Source: SG8-40 sp963792855
GTDB taxonomy: Bacteria > Pseudomonadota > Gammaproteobacteria > Burkholderiales > Eutrophovitaceae
DNA: 64,000 bases
Direction of reading: 5' to 3'
NCBI GenBank assembly: GCA_963792855.1
Contig: CAWBXZ010000016.1
Coordinates: forward strand, 30,279-94,278
Below, in pieces: positions 30,054 to 38,033 of the stretch; position 1 is the stretch's first letter; each line of letters starts with the position of its first letter. Made by a program: the position numbers and the translations under genes. The notes under the pieces were generated by a model. That model made no database searches. It saw nothing but the letters and a program-made list of their open reading frames with translations, and had not been told where the DNA came from.

Positions 30054-31286
30054 TTGCTCGGCCTAAACACCTTCCGCGCCCTCAAGCACCCGCTGTTTCG
30101 CAGATTCTTCTACTGCCAGGCGGTATCGATACTCGGCCACTGGATGCAGCAGATCGCACTGCAATGGCTGGTGTATCGCACCACCGGATCGGCGGCGATG
30201 CTCGGGTTGGTGGCGTTCGCCAATCAGGCGCCGATTCTGTTTATCGCGCCTTTCTCCGGTGTGCTCGCCGACCGGCTCGATCGGCGCAAGTTGCTCATTA
30301 CAACGCAGAGCTTCGCCGCCATGCAGGCCTTGCTGCTCGGCGCTCTGGTTCTGTCGGGCGCATTCGAGACCTGGCATCTGGTTGCAATGGCCTTGCTCTT
30401 CGGCGTCGTGGCCGGTCTCGACACGCCGGTTCGCCATTCGTTGTTCGTCACCATGGTGGAGAACCGCGACGACCTGCCCAACGCGATTGCGCTGAATTCC
30501 TTCCTGATGAACAGCGGGAGGTTGATCGGCCCGTCGATCGCCGGCGTGGTACTCATCTATGTTCAGGAAGGATACTGTTTTCTGTTTAACGCAATGAGTT
30601 ATCTGGGCGTGGTCTGGATGGCGTGGACGCTGCCCCGGTTAACGCCGTCACGCGATGCCGCGGTCGCCGGATACCTGCAGTCGCTACGTGATGCCGCTGC
30701 TTACGCCTGGAAGCATCACCAGATTCGCGAACTGCTGGCGCTGATTGCCTGCGTGGCCTTCTTTGGCTCTTCCTACATCGTGTTGATGCCGGTGTTCGCT
30801 CGCGATGTGTATGGCGGCGGTTCGGAAACACTGGGGTTTCTGGTTGGCTGCGCCGGATTCGGTGCGGTCATGGGAACGGCTTATCTGGCAAGCCGCGGCA
30901 GTATCGAACGGCTATCACGGCGCCTGATGTTCACCAGCATGCTTGCCGGGTTCGCCTTGCTGGCGGTGGGCTTGTCTCCGTGGTTATGGCTGACGTTCGC
31001 GCTGATGGTGCTACTCGGATTCGGCATCATCGTCACCGCCGCCGGCACCAACATGATCCTGCAATCAGTCGTCGAGGACAGCAAACGCGGCCGCGTCGTC
31101 AGTTTCTACACCATGGCTTTCCTCGGAATGATTCCGTTCGGCGCTCTTGCTGGCGGCAATCTCGCCAATCTCATCGGTGCACCCAAAACAGCGATGGTCT
31201 TCGGCGTCGCGTGCACGCTATCGGGGCTGTTCATTGGCGGGCGGCTCAGGCGCACGACCGTGGCCAAGCAATCAGCCGTGCGATAA
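30054..31286 (+). CDS. MFS transporter (MFS_3 / EntS-like group)
   Basis: A 410-residue inner-membrane exporter of the major facilitator superfamily with about 12 hydrophobic helices. FRALKHPLFRRFFYCQAVSI at the start and the loop GVLADRLDRRKLLI between helices 2 and 3 are typical of the MFS_3 group, which includes the enterobactin exporter EntS; the substrate here is unknown. The likely start is TTG 30054, since the family N-terminus begins there. That codon is only 20 bp from the end of element B, so the insertion may have replaced the original promoter and ribosome site. A bidirectional terminator follows. Confidence 0.9.
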   Translation: MLGLNTFRALKHPLFRRFFYCQAVSILGHWMQQIALQWLVYRTTGSAAMLGLVAFANQAPILFIAPFSGVLADRLDRRKLLITTQSFAAMQALLLGALVLSGAFETWHLVAMALLFGVVAGLDTPVRHSLFVTMVENRDDLPNAIALNSFLMNSGRLIGPSIAGVVLIYVQEGYCFLFNAMSYLGVVWMAWTLPRLTPSRDAAVAGYLQSLRDAAAYAWKHHQIRELLALIACVAFFGSSYIVLMPVFARDVYGGGSETLGFLVGCAGFGAVMGTAYLASRGSIERLSRRLMFTSMLAGFALLAVGLSPWLWLTFALMVLLGFGIIVTAAGTNMILQSVVEDSKRGRVVSFYTMAFLGMIPFGALAGGNLANLIGAPKTAMVFGVACTLSGLFIGGRLRRTTVAKQSAVR

Positions 31287-31380
31287 GCCGGAGCCTTGGT
31301 GGCGACGGGTAGTTGAACAGGCAAATGGCGCACGGGTCATAGATCGTGCTTCTCGATTACACAAAACCGGCAGCGGAAAC

Positions 31381-31414
31381 GAAAAAGCCCACGACCAAAG
31401 TCGCGGGCTTTTTC
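31381..31414. terminator. Bidirectional terminator between MFS and porin genes
   Basis: GAAAAAGCCC and GGGCTTTTTC flank an inner CGAC/GTCG stem, giving a strong hairpin with A- and T-tracts on both sides. It sits between the convergent MFS (plus) and porin (minus) genes and should serve both. Confidence 0.92.
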
Positions 31415-31500
31415 AGGAACACCTGCTCAAACCAAATCCAGCATCAAACAGTCTGTGGCAGCGTCCTTTTTCGAGTACTGCTGATCTCGATGGCTAAACC

Positions 31501-32712
31501 TTAGAATACCAGGTACATGCCAAGCGAGATGGCTGACGGGTCTTTTCCTGCTTCCGTTGTGACGCCGTTCTGGATGTTACTTTGCGCGTTCTCGCCATTG
31601 TCCATCGTATTGTAGATGACGTAGAGGTTCGAGTTGGCCGACAGCGTGTGGTAGTAACCGACTGAGAGGTTGGTCGTATCGCTGCCGTTGATCGACGCGC
31701 CGTTCACATCGGCATCATCCATCATGATGTAACCGAGGGCCAGCTTGCCGGTCGGAATCATCCAGGAACCACCAACCCAGATACCATCGCGCTCGATCTT
31801 GGTGCCGGCAGCACCTGCTGATGCACCTGTCGTGACCTTCCACTCGTTGGTTTCAAAAATCGCATCGATCGCGAAGTTGCCGAAGGTCATACCGCCACCC
31901 AGGCGATAGCCGGACATGTCCATCTGGATGAACTCGCTCGCAATCCCGCCAATAGGCGTCAGGTCAATGCCGCTGAACTGCGCACCTGTAATGTCGGCAC
32001 CAGCGCCGTAAACACGCCAGCCACCAAAGCTGGTTTGACCATCATAGCGCGCACCGTAGAACAGTTCATTCCAGGCATCTGTGTTAGGAGCCGTGCTCAG
32101 TCCGGTAGAGTTCGAGCCTTCCAGAGAATAGTCGACCTGAAGACTGAAACCGCCCCAGTTCGGAGAAATGTAGGTAATGGTCGAATCGGTACGGCGAGCA
32201 CCGATGTTGGTACCGTTGAACACCGCATTCAGGTTCTGGCCGCTTCCAAGGGGGTTAATGCCAGGCTGTCCCAAACCGTTGACGATGTTACCGCCGGGGC
32301 CTGCTGCGCCGTGGAACGGGTCAACCGCGTAACCGGTCGCTTCATGGATGTTTTCCTGCGTACCGAAGCGGACTTCACCCCAGCTCTCACCGGCAAGGCC
32401 GACGTAGCTGTTACGGTTGTTGATGCCGCCAGAGCCATCAGGCTGGTTGACAGCGCCGCCGCCGTGGTAACCGACTGCGCCGACGTCGAGTTCAAGGTGA
32501 CCCTTGACCATCAGGCCGGTGCCCAGATCGTCAACCATGTCCCACCAGAAACGCGAGTGGGTGTTGTTCATCTGGCTTTGGCTCTCGACGCCATTGTCAA
32601 ATTGTTCGACCGCGAGGTCGAACTCGCCACCAAAACTGACGTCAACCGCCATCGCCGCGGACGGAACCGCGAACGCGCCGGCTACTGCCAGCGCCATCAG
32701 ACTCTTCTTCAT
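31501..32712 (-). CDS. Gram-negative porin (Porin_4 type)
   Basis: A 403-residue outer-membrane porin. Residues 1-22 are a signal peptide (MKKSLMALAVAGAFAVPSAAMA). The mature protein begins VDVSFGGEFDLAVEQF, then shows alternating beta-strand patterns with the family segment RNSYVGLAGESWGEVRFGTQ, and ends on the aromatic LVF used by the BAM machinery. It should form a 16-stranded trimeric channel for small solutes. AAGGAGA at 32717-32723 (minus strand) is a strong ribosome site. Its own promoter should lie in the AT-richer 494-bp region upstream. Specificity cannot be predicted. Confidence 0.95.
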   Translation of the reverse strand: MKKSLMALAVAGAFAVPSAAMAVDVSFGGEFDLAVEQFDNGVESQSQMNNTHSRFWWDMVDDLGTGLMVKGHLELDVGAVGYHGGGAVNQPDGSGGINNRNSYVGLAGESWGEVRFGTQENIHEATGYAVDPFHGAAGPGGNIVNGLGQPGINPLGSGQNLNAVFNGTNIGARRTDSTITYISPNWGGFSLQVDYSLEGSNSTGLSTAPNTDAWNELFYGARYDGQTSFGGWRVYGAGADITGAQFSGIDLTPIGGIASEFIQMDMSGYRLGGGMTFGNFAIDAIFETNEWKVTTGASAGAAGTKIERDGIWVGGSWMIPTGKLALGYIMMDDADVNGASINGSDTTNLSVGYYHTLSANSNLYVIYNTMDNGENAQSNIQNGVTTEAGKDPSAISLGMYLVF

Positions 32713-33206
32713 GCTATCTCCTTAATGTTTGCTTAAGCCGGGCAGGTGCTGTTATTGGTTTCGGCACCTCCCAATTGAGGCGTTGGATCGCCCCACCCCT
32801 TTTTCCAACCTCTCCCGGGAAAGAAGAAGTTGCGAGGATTGTGCCAAAGTGCAACAGGTGGAAGCAAGCTTTTCGCCCTCAGACATGCACTTGCGGGAGA
32901 TTTGTTGCAAAAAAGTAACGACTTTTCGGGATATCTGGAAAGTTATCCACAGATACGTCGGATTTTGTCGTTTTGACAACAAGTTAATTCGCTTTATTCA
33001 AGCCGGTTCTGAATTTGGCTCGGATCGCCGAAACAGGCAAATCGCTTACCGCATGGGACGCAGAGCGCGCAGAGTCAAGAAACGCAGTCGAGATCGCCTG
33101 TCGATCAAATGCGATTTGATCAAGAGGATCGCTTGCGCAAGCAGATGCGATCGGCGTTCAAATCATCCAGAAAATGGCATTTGGCGGCGCAATCGATAGC
33201 GTCTCA
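32713..33206. other. Porin promoter region and trpC downstream region, no supported gene
   Basis: This 494-bp stretch has lower GC than its neighbours near 32860-33000, as expected for a strong porin promoter. An open frame at 32729-33199 (plus) has no recognisable family. Two small hairpins occur: GATCAAAT/ATTTGATC at 33103-33121 and the palindrome GCTTGCGCAAGC at 33131-33142. At 33055-33074 there is a single GGGACGCAGAGCGCGCAGAG segment resembling one end of the repeat-bounded elements, without a partner. Confidence 0.5.
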
Positions 33207-34046
33207 TCAGCGTGTTCGCGACTTCGCGGAAAGGCACCCTGGTCTGCGGTCAAAGTCAGCCGGAACAGTTCTGTCCAGCGCGGCGCCCGGATTTTCCGCG
33301 CGCATGAACGCTTCGCCAACCAGAAATGCGTGAACATCGGCGCTGCGCATGCGCTGTACATCGGCGCGCGAGAGAATGCCGCTTTCGGTAACCACCAGCT
33401 TCCCGTCCGGGATACCCGGCAATAAGTCGAGCGTCGTCTCGAGTCGCGTCTCGAAGGTGCGCAGATTGCGGTTGTTGATTCCCACCAAAGGCGTTTGCAG
33501 CATCAGCGCGCGTTCGAGCTCTGCCGCATCGTGCACCTCAACCAGTACCGCCATGTTCAGCGACAACGCGACCGCTTCCAGTTCGCGCATGCGCGCATCA
33601 TCCAGAGCCGCAACGATCAGCAGTATGCAGTCCGCGCCCATCGCCCGCGCTTCGTACACCTGATACGGCTCGATCATGAAGTCCTTGCGCAACACGGGCA
33701 ATCCGCTCGCTTCGCGCGCCTGCGCCAGATAATCCGGATGCCCCTGGAAAAACTGTACGTCGGTGAGCACCGACAAGCACGCCGCGCCGTGCGCCGCGTA
33801 AGACCGGCCGATCTCCGCGGGGTCAAAGCGTTCACGCAACACGCCTTTGCTCGGGCTCGCTTTCTTGACCTCGGCGATTACCGCGGCCGATCCGGCCGCG
33901 ATCTTCGCCTGCATTGCCGCCACGAAATCGCGCGGCACCGGGGCGGCTTCGGCAGCGGCGCGTGTCGCAGACAGCGGCCGGACACTTTTCGCAGCGGCGA
34001 CTTCATCGCGCTTGACCGCCAGAATTTTTTCAAGAATGTCGGACAT
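33207..34046 (-). CDS. trpC: Indole-3-glycerol phosphate synthase
   Basis: TrpC closes the indole ring in tryptophan synthesis (CdRP to indole-3-glycerol phosphate). The 279-residue TIM-barrel protein starts MSDILEKILAVKRDEVAAAK and shows IAEVKKASPSKGVLR with the catalytic Lys/Glu region, LRKDFMIEPYQVYEARAMGA, VGINNRNLRTFE and VTESGILSRADV. The last 15 or so residues (after NPGAAL) are longer than typical. ATG 34046 was chosen because upstream in-frame codons are repeat sequence. It is separated from trpD by element C with its GxxExxY gene, but all are on the same strand and probably on one mRNA. Confidence 0.97.
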   Translation of the reverse strand: MSDILEKILAVKRDEVAAAKSVRPLSATRAAAEAAPVPRDFVAAMQAKIAAGSAAVIAEVKKASPSKGVLRERFDPAEIGRSYAAHGAACLSVLTDVQFFQGHPDYLAQAREASGLPVLRKDFMIEPYQVYEARAMGADCILLIVAALDDARMRELEAVALSLNMAVLVEVHDAAELERALMLQTPLVGINNRNLRTFETRLETTLDLLPGIPDGKLVVTESGILSRADVQRMRSADVHAFLVGEAFMRAENPGAALDRTVPADFDRRPGCLSAKSRTR

Positions 34047-34055
34047 AAAATTCCC

Positions 34056-34599
34056 TCTCACCGCAAAGGGCGCCACGTACGCAGAGAAAATCGGACAAAC
34101 TCCCCTTCTGATAATTTTCACTGAAAGTACACCACGAATGACGGGGCCAAGGCGACCAGACGTCCGCCAAGCCAATTGAAGTCAAGGCTCCTTACAGATT
34201 ATTGACTCTCCTGATGCCTTCCGCAGTTGGACGGTTGAAATTCAGAAGATAACCCAGCTTTCGATTGCTCAACTTCAGATAACTCAGTAATTGGGCAGTG
34301 TGGATCGGCAAGAGTTGTTCAACTGACTTCACCTCGACAATGACGCTATTCTCGATGAGCAAATCTATCCGATAACCGGCGTCAAGTTGCAGTCCGTCAT
34401 ATAACACTGGAAAAGGGACCTGCCGCACTGTTTCCAGGCCGACTTTCGCCAATTCGTGAAGCAGGCAGATTTCATAAGCGCTTTCAAGAAGGCCGGGGCC
34501 AAGCGCAGAGTGAACACGAATCGCGCATCCCAGCAACGTCTCACCAATTTCGTTTTCTCTCATGCGCCGACTCCGCGCCTTTGCGTCCTCCGCGGTGAG
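34056..34599. mobile_element. Repeat-bounded element C (inside the trp operon) carrying a GxxExxY gene
   Basis: The left end CTCACCGCAAAGGGCGC at 34056-34072 and the complement of the right end, CTCACCGCGGAGGACGC, match at 14 of 17 positions; both continue as purine-rich CGCAGAG/CGCGGAG. The element begins 10 bp upstream of trpC and its right end runs into the 3' end of trpD, where it encodes the last codons of that protein. It contains the GxxExxY gene at 34192-34563. No transposase is present. Confidence 0.7.
34192..34563 (-). CDS. GxxExxY family protein, PD-(D/E)XK nuclease-like (element C)
   Basis: A 123-residue paralogue of the protein at 29510-29893. The signature GLLESAY is at residues 24-30, and likely catalytic residues are Asp67 in YRIDLLI and Glu77-x-Lys79 in VIVEVKS. 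QLLSYLKLSNRKLGYLLNF near the end is shared with the paralogue. Its ATG overlaps the trpD stop codon (ATGA), so it is probably translated by coupling from the trp mRNA, between trpD and trpC. It has no expected role in tryptophan synthesis and most likely arrived with the repeat-bounded element. Confidence 0.88.
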   Translation of the reverse strand: MRENEIGETLLGCAIRVHSALGPGLLESAYEICLLHELAKVGLETVRQVPFPVLYDGLQLDAGYRIDLLIENSVIVEVKSVEQLLPIHTAQLLSYLKLSNRKLGYLLNFNRPTAEGIRRVNNL

Positions 34600-35627
34600 C
34601 AGATCAGGTTTGAATCGATTGAAAAATCCACGAACTCGTCGAGCTTGGCCTTCGCCGCTCCGCTGCCAATCACTTCCAGCGCCGCCCGGACACCCGCTTC
34701 GTGGCTATCCGCAACGCCCGCCGTATAAATTGCCGCCCCCGCATTGAGCGCGACGACATCCCGTGCTGGCGCATGTTCGCCGCTGAGCGAGTCCAGCAGC
34801 ATCTGTTTCGCGGCCGCCGGATCGTCGACCCGGATGGCAGCCAGATCGACGGCTTTCATGCCGAAGCGCTGCGGGTCGATGCGGTACTCTCTGACGGTAT
34901 CGTTCTTCAGTTCGGCAACGAGCGTTTCGCCGGCCGGCGATATCTCGTCGAGGCCATCCGCGCCGTGCACGATCATCACGTGACGGCTGCCGAGGCGCTG
35001 CAGCACGCGCGCCTGGATGCCGACCAGATCGGGGTGAAATACGCCCATGACCTGATTGGAGGCACCGGCCGGATTGGTCAGCGGGCCGAGGATATTGAAA
35101 ATGGTACGCACGCCAAGCTCACGCCGCACCGGTGCGGCGTGCTTCATCGCCGAATGATGACTGGGCGCGAACATGAATCCGACGCCGATGCGCTCGATGC
35201 ATTGCGCGACCTGTTCCGGCGTGACAGTGAGGTTGGCGCCGAGCGCCTCCAGCACGTCGGCACTGCCGGAGGTGCTGGAAACAGAGCGTCCGCCATGCTT
35301 CGCGACCCGCGCGCCGGCTGCGGCCGCAACAAAGGCCGAAGCAGTCGAAATGTTGAAAGTGTGCGCACTGTCGCCTCCGGTACCGCAGGTATCGACCAGC
35401 GCCGTCTTGTCGGCGACCGGCACCTTGGTCGAGAAATCGCGCATCACCTGCGCGGCCGCCGCGATTTCGCCGATGGTTTCCTTTTTCACCCGCAGACCGG
35501 TGATGATTGCAGCAATCATCACCGGCGAGACCTCGCCTTGCATGATCTGGCGCATCACATCGAGCATTTCCTCGTGGAAAATCTCGCGATGCTCAATGAC
35601 TCGTGCCAGCGCCTCCTGTGGTGTCAT
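34560..35627 (-). CDS. trpD: Anthranilate phosphoribosyltransferase, with an element-encoded C-terminus
   Basis: TrpD transfers phosphoribose from PRPP to anthranilate. The 355-residue protein has the PRPP-binding glycine loop VDTCGTGGDSAHTFNIS, KHGGRSVSSTSGSADVLEALG and LGPLTNPAG. It is about 10 residues longer than usual. The last 13 residues (CSPRRTQRRGVGA) are encoded by the right-end repeat of element C, so the native terminus was replaced or extended. Its GTG/ATG start overlaps trpG by 4 bp, and its stop overlaps the GxxExxY start. The catalytic core is intact and the enzyme is probably functional. Confidence 0.97.
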   Translation of the reverse strand: MTPQEALARVIEHREIFHEEMLDVMRQIMQGEVSPVMIAAIITGLRVKKETIGEIAAAAQVMRDFSTKVPVADKTALVDTCGTGGDSAHTFNISTASAFVAAAAGARVAKHGGRSVSSTSGSADVLEALGANLTVTPEQVAQCIERIGVGFMFAPSHHSAMKHAAPVRRELGVRTIFNILGPLTNPAGASNQVMGVFHPDLVGIQARVLQRLGSRHVMIVHGADGLDEISPAGETLVAELKNDTVREYRIDPQRFGMKAVDLAAIRVDDPAAAKQMLLDSLSGEHAPARDVVALNAGAAIYTAGVADSHEAGVRAALEVIGSGAAKAKLDEFVDFSIDSNLICSPRRTQRRGVGA

Positions 35628-36196
35628 GCCCGCTCTCCGTCGAGAAAGTTCTTCAGCAACGCGTGCCCGTGCTCGCTGAGAATCGATTCCGGATGAAACT
35701 GCACGCCCTCGACCGGCATCGTCTTGTGGCGCACACCCATGATCTCGCCGTCATCGGTCCACGCCGTCACTTCCAGACACTCGGGCAAGGTGTCGCGGTC
35801 GATCACCAGGGAGTGATAGCGGGTCGCCGTGAACGGATCGGGCAGTGCATGAAAAACACCCTGCGCGGCGTGATGTATCGGCGAGGTCTTTCCGTGCATC
35901 AGCGTTTTCGCATGCACGATCCTGCCGCCGAAAGCCTGGCCGATGCACTGATGCCCAAGGCACACACCGAGCACGGGCACACGGCCGGCGAAGGCCGAGA
36001 TGAGCGCAACCGACACCCCGGCTTCATTGGGCGTGCACGGCCCGGGCGAGACAACGATACGCTGCGGCCGCAAGGCCTCGGCCTCCTCGAGCGTGATTTC
36101 GTCGTTGCGATAGACACGCACGTCCTCACCCAATTCACCCAGGTATTGCACCAGGTTGTAGGTAAACGAATCGTAGTTATCGATCATCAGCAGCAT
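35624..36196 (-). CDS. trpG: Anthranilate synthase component II (glutamine amidotransferase)
   Basis: TrpG hydrolyses glutamine and passes ammonia to TrpE for anthranilate synthesis; in many bacteria it also serves as PabA for folate. The 190-residue class I amidotransferase starts MLLMIDNYDSFTYNLVQYLG, has the oxyanion SPGPCTPNEAG block, the nucleophile Cys79 in GVCLGHQCIGQ and the catalytic His/Glu in VQFHPESILSEHG. It overlaps trpD by 4 bp. A 235-bp gap holding element D separates it from trpE, where one would expect close spacing. Confidence 0.97.
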   Translation of the reverse strand: MLLMIDNYDSFTYNLVQYLGELGEDVRVYRNDEITLEEAEALRPQRIVVSPGPCTPNEAGVSVALISAFAGRVPVLGVCLGHQCIGQAFGGRIVHAKTLMHGKTSPIHHAAQGVFHALPDPFTATRYHSLVIDRDTLPECLEVTAWTDDGEIMGVRHKTMPVEGVQFHPESILSEHGHALLKNFLDGERA

Positions 36197-36210
36197 GATG
36201 ACAATCCCTT

Positions 36211-36400
36211 ACCACGAAGGCCCAAAGACACGAAGAAACACCAAAAATCCGGAGAGCGTCCTGCAAGATCAGTCGCTGCGGCGCCGCGCTTTGTCCGAGC
36301 CGGTGCCGATAGAACCGGTGCTGACAGAACCTGTGCCGACAGAACCGGTGTCGCCACAAAAAATCTTCGTGACACTTCGTGATCTTCGTGCCTTTGTGGT
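36211..36400. mobile_element. Repeat-bounded element D (trpE/trpG gap), no nuclease gene
   Basis: The left end ACCACGAAGGCCCAAAGACA (36211-36230) and the complement of the right end ACCACAAAGGCACGAAGATC (ending at 36400) match at 22 of 25 aligned positions with one single-base gap. The element is about 190 bp, carries no GxxExxY gene, and contains a four-copy 15-bp tandem array. It splits the trpE-trpG pair of the operon. It looks like a short, non-coding relative of elements B and C. Confidence 0.7.
36297..36356 (+). repeat. 15-bp tandem array, four imperfect copies, inside element D
   Basis: Units are GAGCCGGTGCCGATA, GAACCGGTGCTGACA, GAACCTGTGCCGACA and GAACCGGTGTCGCCA, each 15 bp, at 36297-36356. 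The GAACCGGTG core is shared with the array at the start of ybeY (47308-47352). Confidence 0.9.
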
Positions 36401-36431
36401 GCAGATACTTTGCCGAGTGCGGCAGAAGTCA

Positions 36432-37907
36432 TCACGATAACCTGCTGTTCAGGCCGGCCTGCGCCATCTCCGCCGCGCGCAACAGCGCGCGTGCCTTGTT
36501 CTGCGTCTCGACCCATTCGCTCTCCGGCACCGAGTCGGCAACGATTCCTGCGCCGGCCTGCACGTAGAGCGTGCCGTCCTTGATGACAGCGGTACGAAGC
36601 GCGATGGCGACGTCCATGTCGCCACTGAAACCGAGGTAGCCCACCGCGCCCGCATAGATTCCGCGCTTGCTCGGCTCCAGTTCGTCGATGATTTCCATTG
36701 CCCTGACTTTCGGCGCCCCGGACACGGTCCCCGCCGGAAAGCTCGCCTTGAGTACCGCCATGGCGTCGAGCCCGGGCTTGAGCCTGCCCTCGACGTTCGA
36801 CACGATATGCATGACATGCGAGTAGCGTTCGACAACCATGGTCTCCGACACCTTGACCGAACCGGTCCGGGCAACGCGCCCGACGTCGTTGCGCCCCAGG
36901 TCCATCAGCATCACGTGCTCGGCACGTTCCTTGGGATCGGCGAGCAGGTCCTTCTCCAGCGCGAGGTCCGCTTCACGGGTGGCGCCGCGCGGCCTGGTGC
37001 CGGCGATTGGCCTTAGCGTGACGACGTCGTTTTCCAGACGCACCAGAATTTCCGGCGACGAGCCGACAATATGGAAGTCGCCCATGTCGAAATAGAACAT
37101 GTACGGCGAAGGATTGAGCGCCCGCAATGCCCGATACAAAGACAAGGGCGTCGCGGCGAACGGCGCGCTCATGCGCTGCGACAACACCACTTGCATGATG
37201 TCGCCGTCGTAAATGTATTGCTTCGCCCGCTCCACGGCTTTCATGAAATCCGGCTGGGCGAATTCTGACCGGGCCGCTACCGCGTTGGTCGGGCTCTCGG
37301 GCGGCACTTCGACGCTTTGCCGCAACATGCCCAACAATTGTTCGAGGCGCGCCTGTGCCTGCTGCCAGGCGCCAGCCTCTCCCGGGTCGGCGTACACAAC
37401 CAGGTACAGCTTCCCGGACAAGTTATCGAACGCAACAATCTGTTCCGAGAGCAGCAGCAGGATGTCTGGCGTTTGCAGCGAGTCCGGCTTGTCACTGGCG
37501 GCGAGGCGCTTCTCGATGTACTTGACCGTCTCGTAACCAAAACAGCCGACCAGGCCGCCAAGAAAGCGGGGCAGATCCGGGCGCGGGGCAGCGCGCACCC
37601 GCGCCTGCTGTTCGGCAATCCAGTCCAGCGGGTCGTCCTGCTGCGATTCGGCGACCAGTTCATTTCCGCGCATTTCGCGGCAAAGATGTCCGCGCACTTC
37701 GAACCGGGTTTCGGCGGGCAGGCCAATAAAGGAATAGCGCCCGAAGCGCTCTCCGCCCTGTACCGATTCGAGCAGGTAAGAGTAGGGCTTGTTGGCGAGC
37801 TTGAGATAGACCGACAGCGGCGTGTCGAGGTCGGCGAAGGTTTCCAGTACCACGGGAACGCGGTTGAAACCCTCAGCGGCGAGTTGCTTGAACTCCTGTT
37901 CTGTCAC
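36432..37907 (-). CDS. trpE: Anthranilate synthase component I
   Basis: TrpE converts chorismate and ammonia to anthranilate, the first committed step to tryptophan. The 491-residue protein carries the tryptophan-feedback element LLES at residues 45-48 and the chorismate-binding core: IAGTRPRGATREAD, LMDLGRNDVGRVARTG, and FPAGTVSGAPKVRAMEIID. It should be inhibited by tryptophan. gph and rpe lie just upstream on the same strand, giving rpe-gph-trpE-trpG-trpD-trpC, the usual betaproteobacterial order. No trp leader peptide or attenuator was seen in the 126-bp gap before it. Confidence 0.98.
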   Translation of the reverse strand: MTEQEFKQLAAEGFNRVPVVLETFADLDTPLSVYLKLANKPYSYLLESVQGGERFGRYSFIGLPAETRFEVRGHLCREMRGNELVAESQQDDPLDWIAEQQARVRAAPRPDLPRFLGGLVGCFGYETVKYIEKRLAASDKPDSLQTPDILLLLSEQIVAFDNLSGKLYLVVYADPGEAGAWQQAQARLEQLLGMLRQSVEVPPESPTNAVAARSEFAQPDFMKAVERAKQYIYDGDIMQVVLSQRMSAPFAATPLSLYRALRALNPSPYMFYFDMGDFHIVGSSPEILVRLENDVVTLRPIAGTRPRGATREADLALEKDLLADPKERAEHVMLMDLGRNDVGRVARTGSVKVSETMVVERYSHVMHIVSNVEGRLKPGLDAMAVLKASFPAGTVSGAPKVRAMEIIDELEPSKRGIYAGAVGYLGFSGDMDVAIALRTAVIKDGTLYVQAGAGIVADSVPESEWVETQNKARALLRAAEMAQAGLNSRLS

Positions 37908-38033
37908 GACTTACTCCGAAAACGATGAAAAAGGGACCAACGATGCGTCAGACAAGACGCCAGCATGCCGGCGCGCAACGCCAGCGGCGGCAAATCTGCA
38001 TTGCATGTCCCGAATTTTCAGGTCTCGCGGAAG

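Noticed and set aside
32729..33199. 156-codon plus-strand open frame upstream of the porin
   Set aside because: The sequence is basic and irregular without a domain or ribosome site, and the region is better explained as promoter DNA.
37908..38033. Possible trp attenuator before trpE
   Set aside because: No short frame with clustered Trp codons and no terminator hairpin with a T-tract is present on the minus strand.
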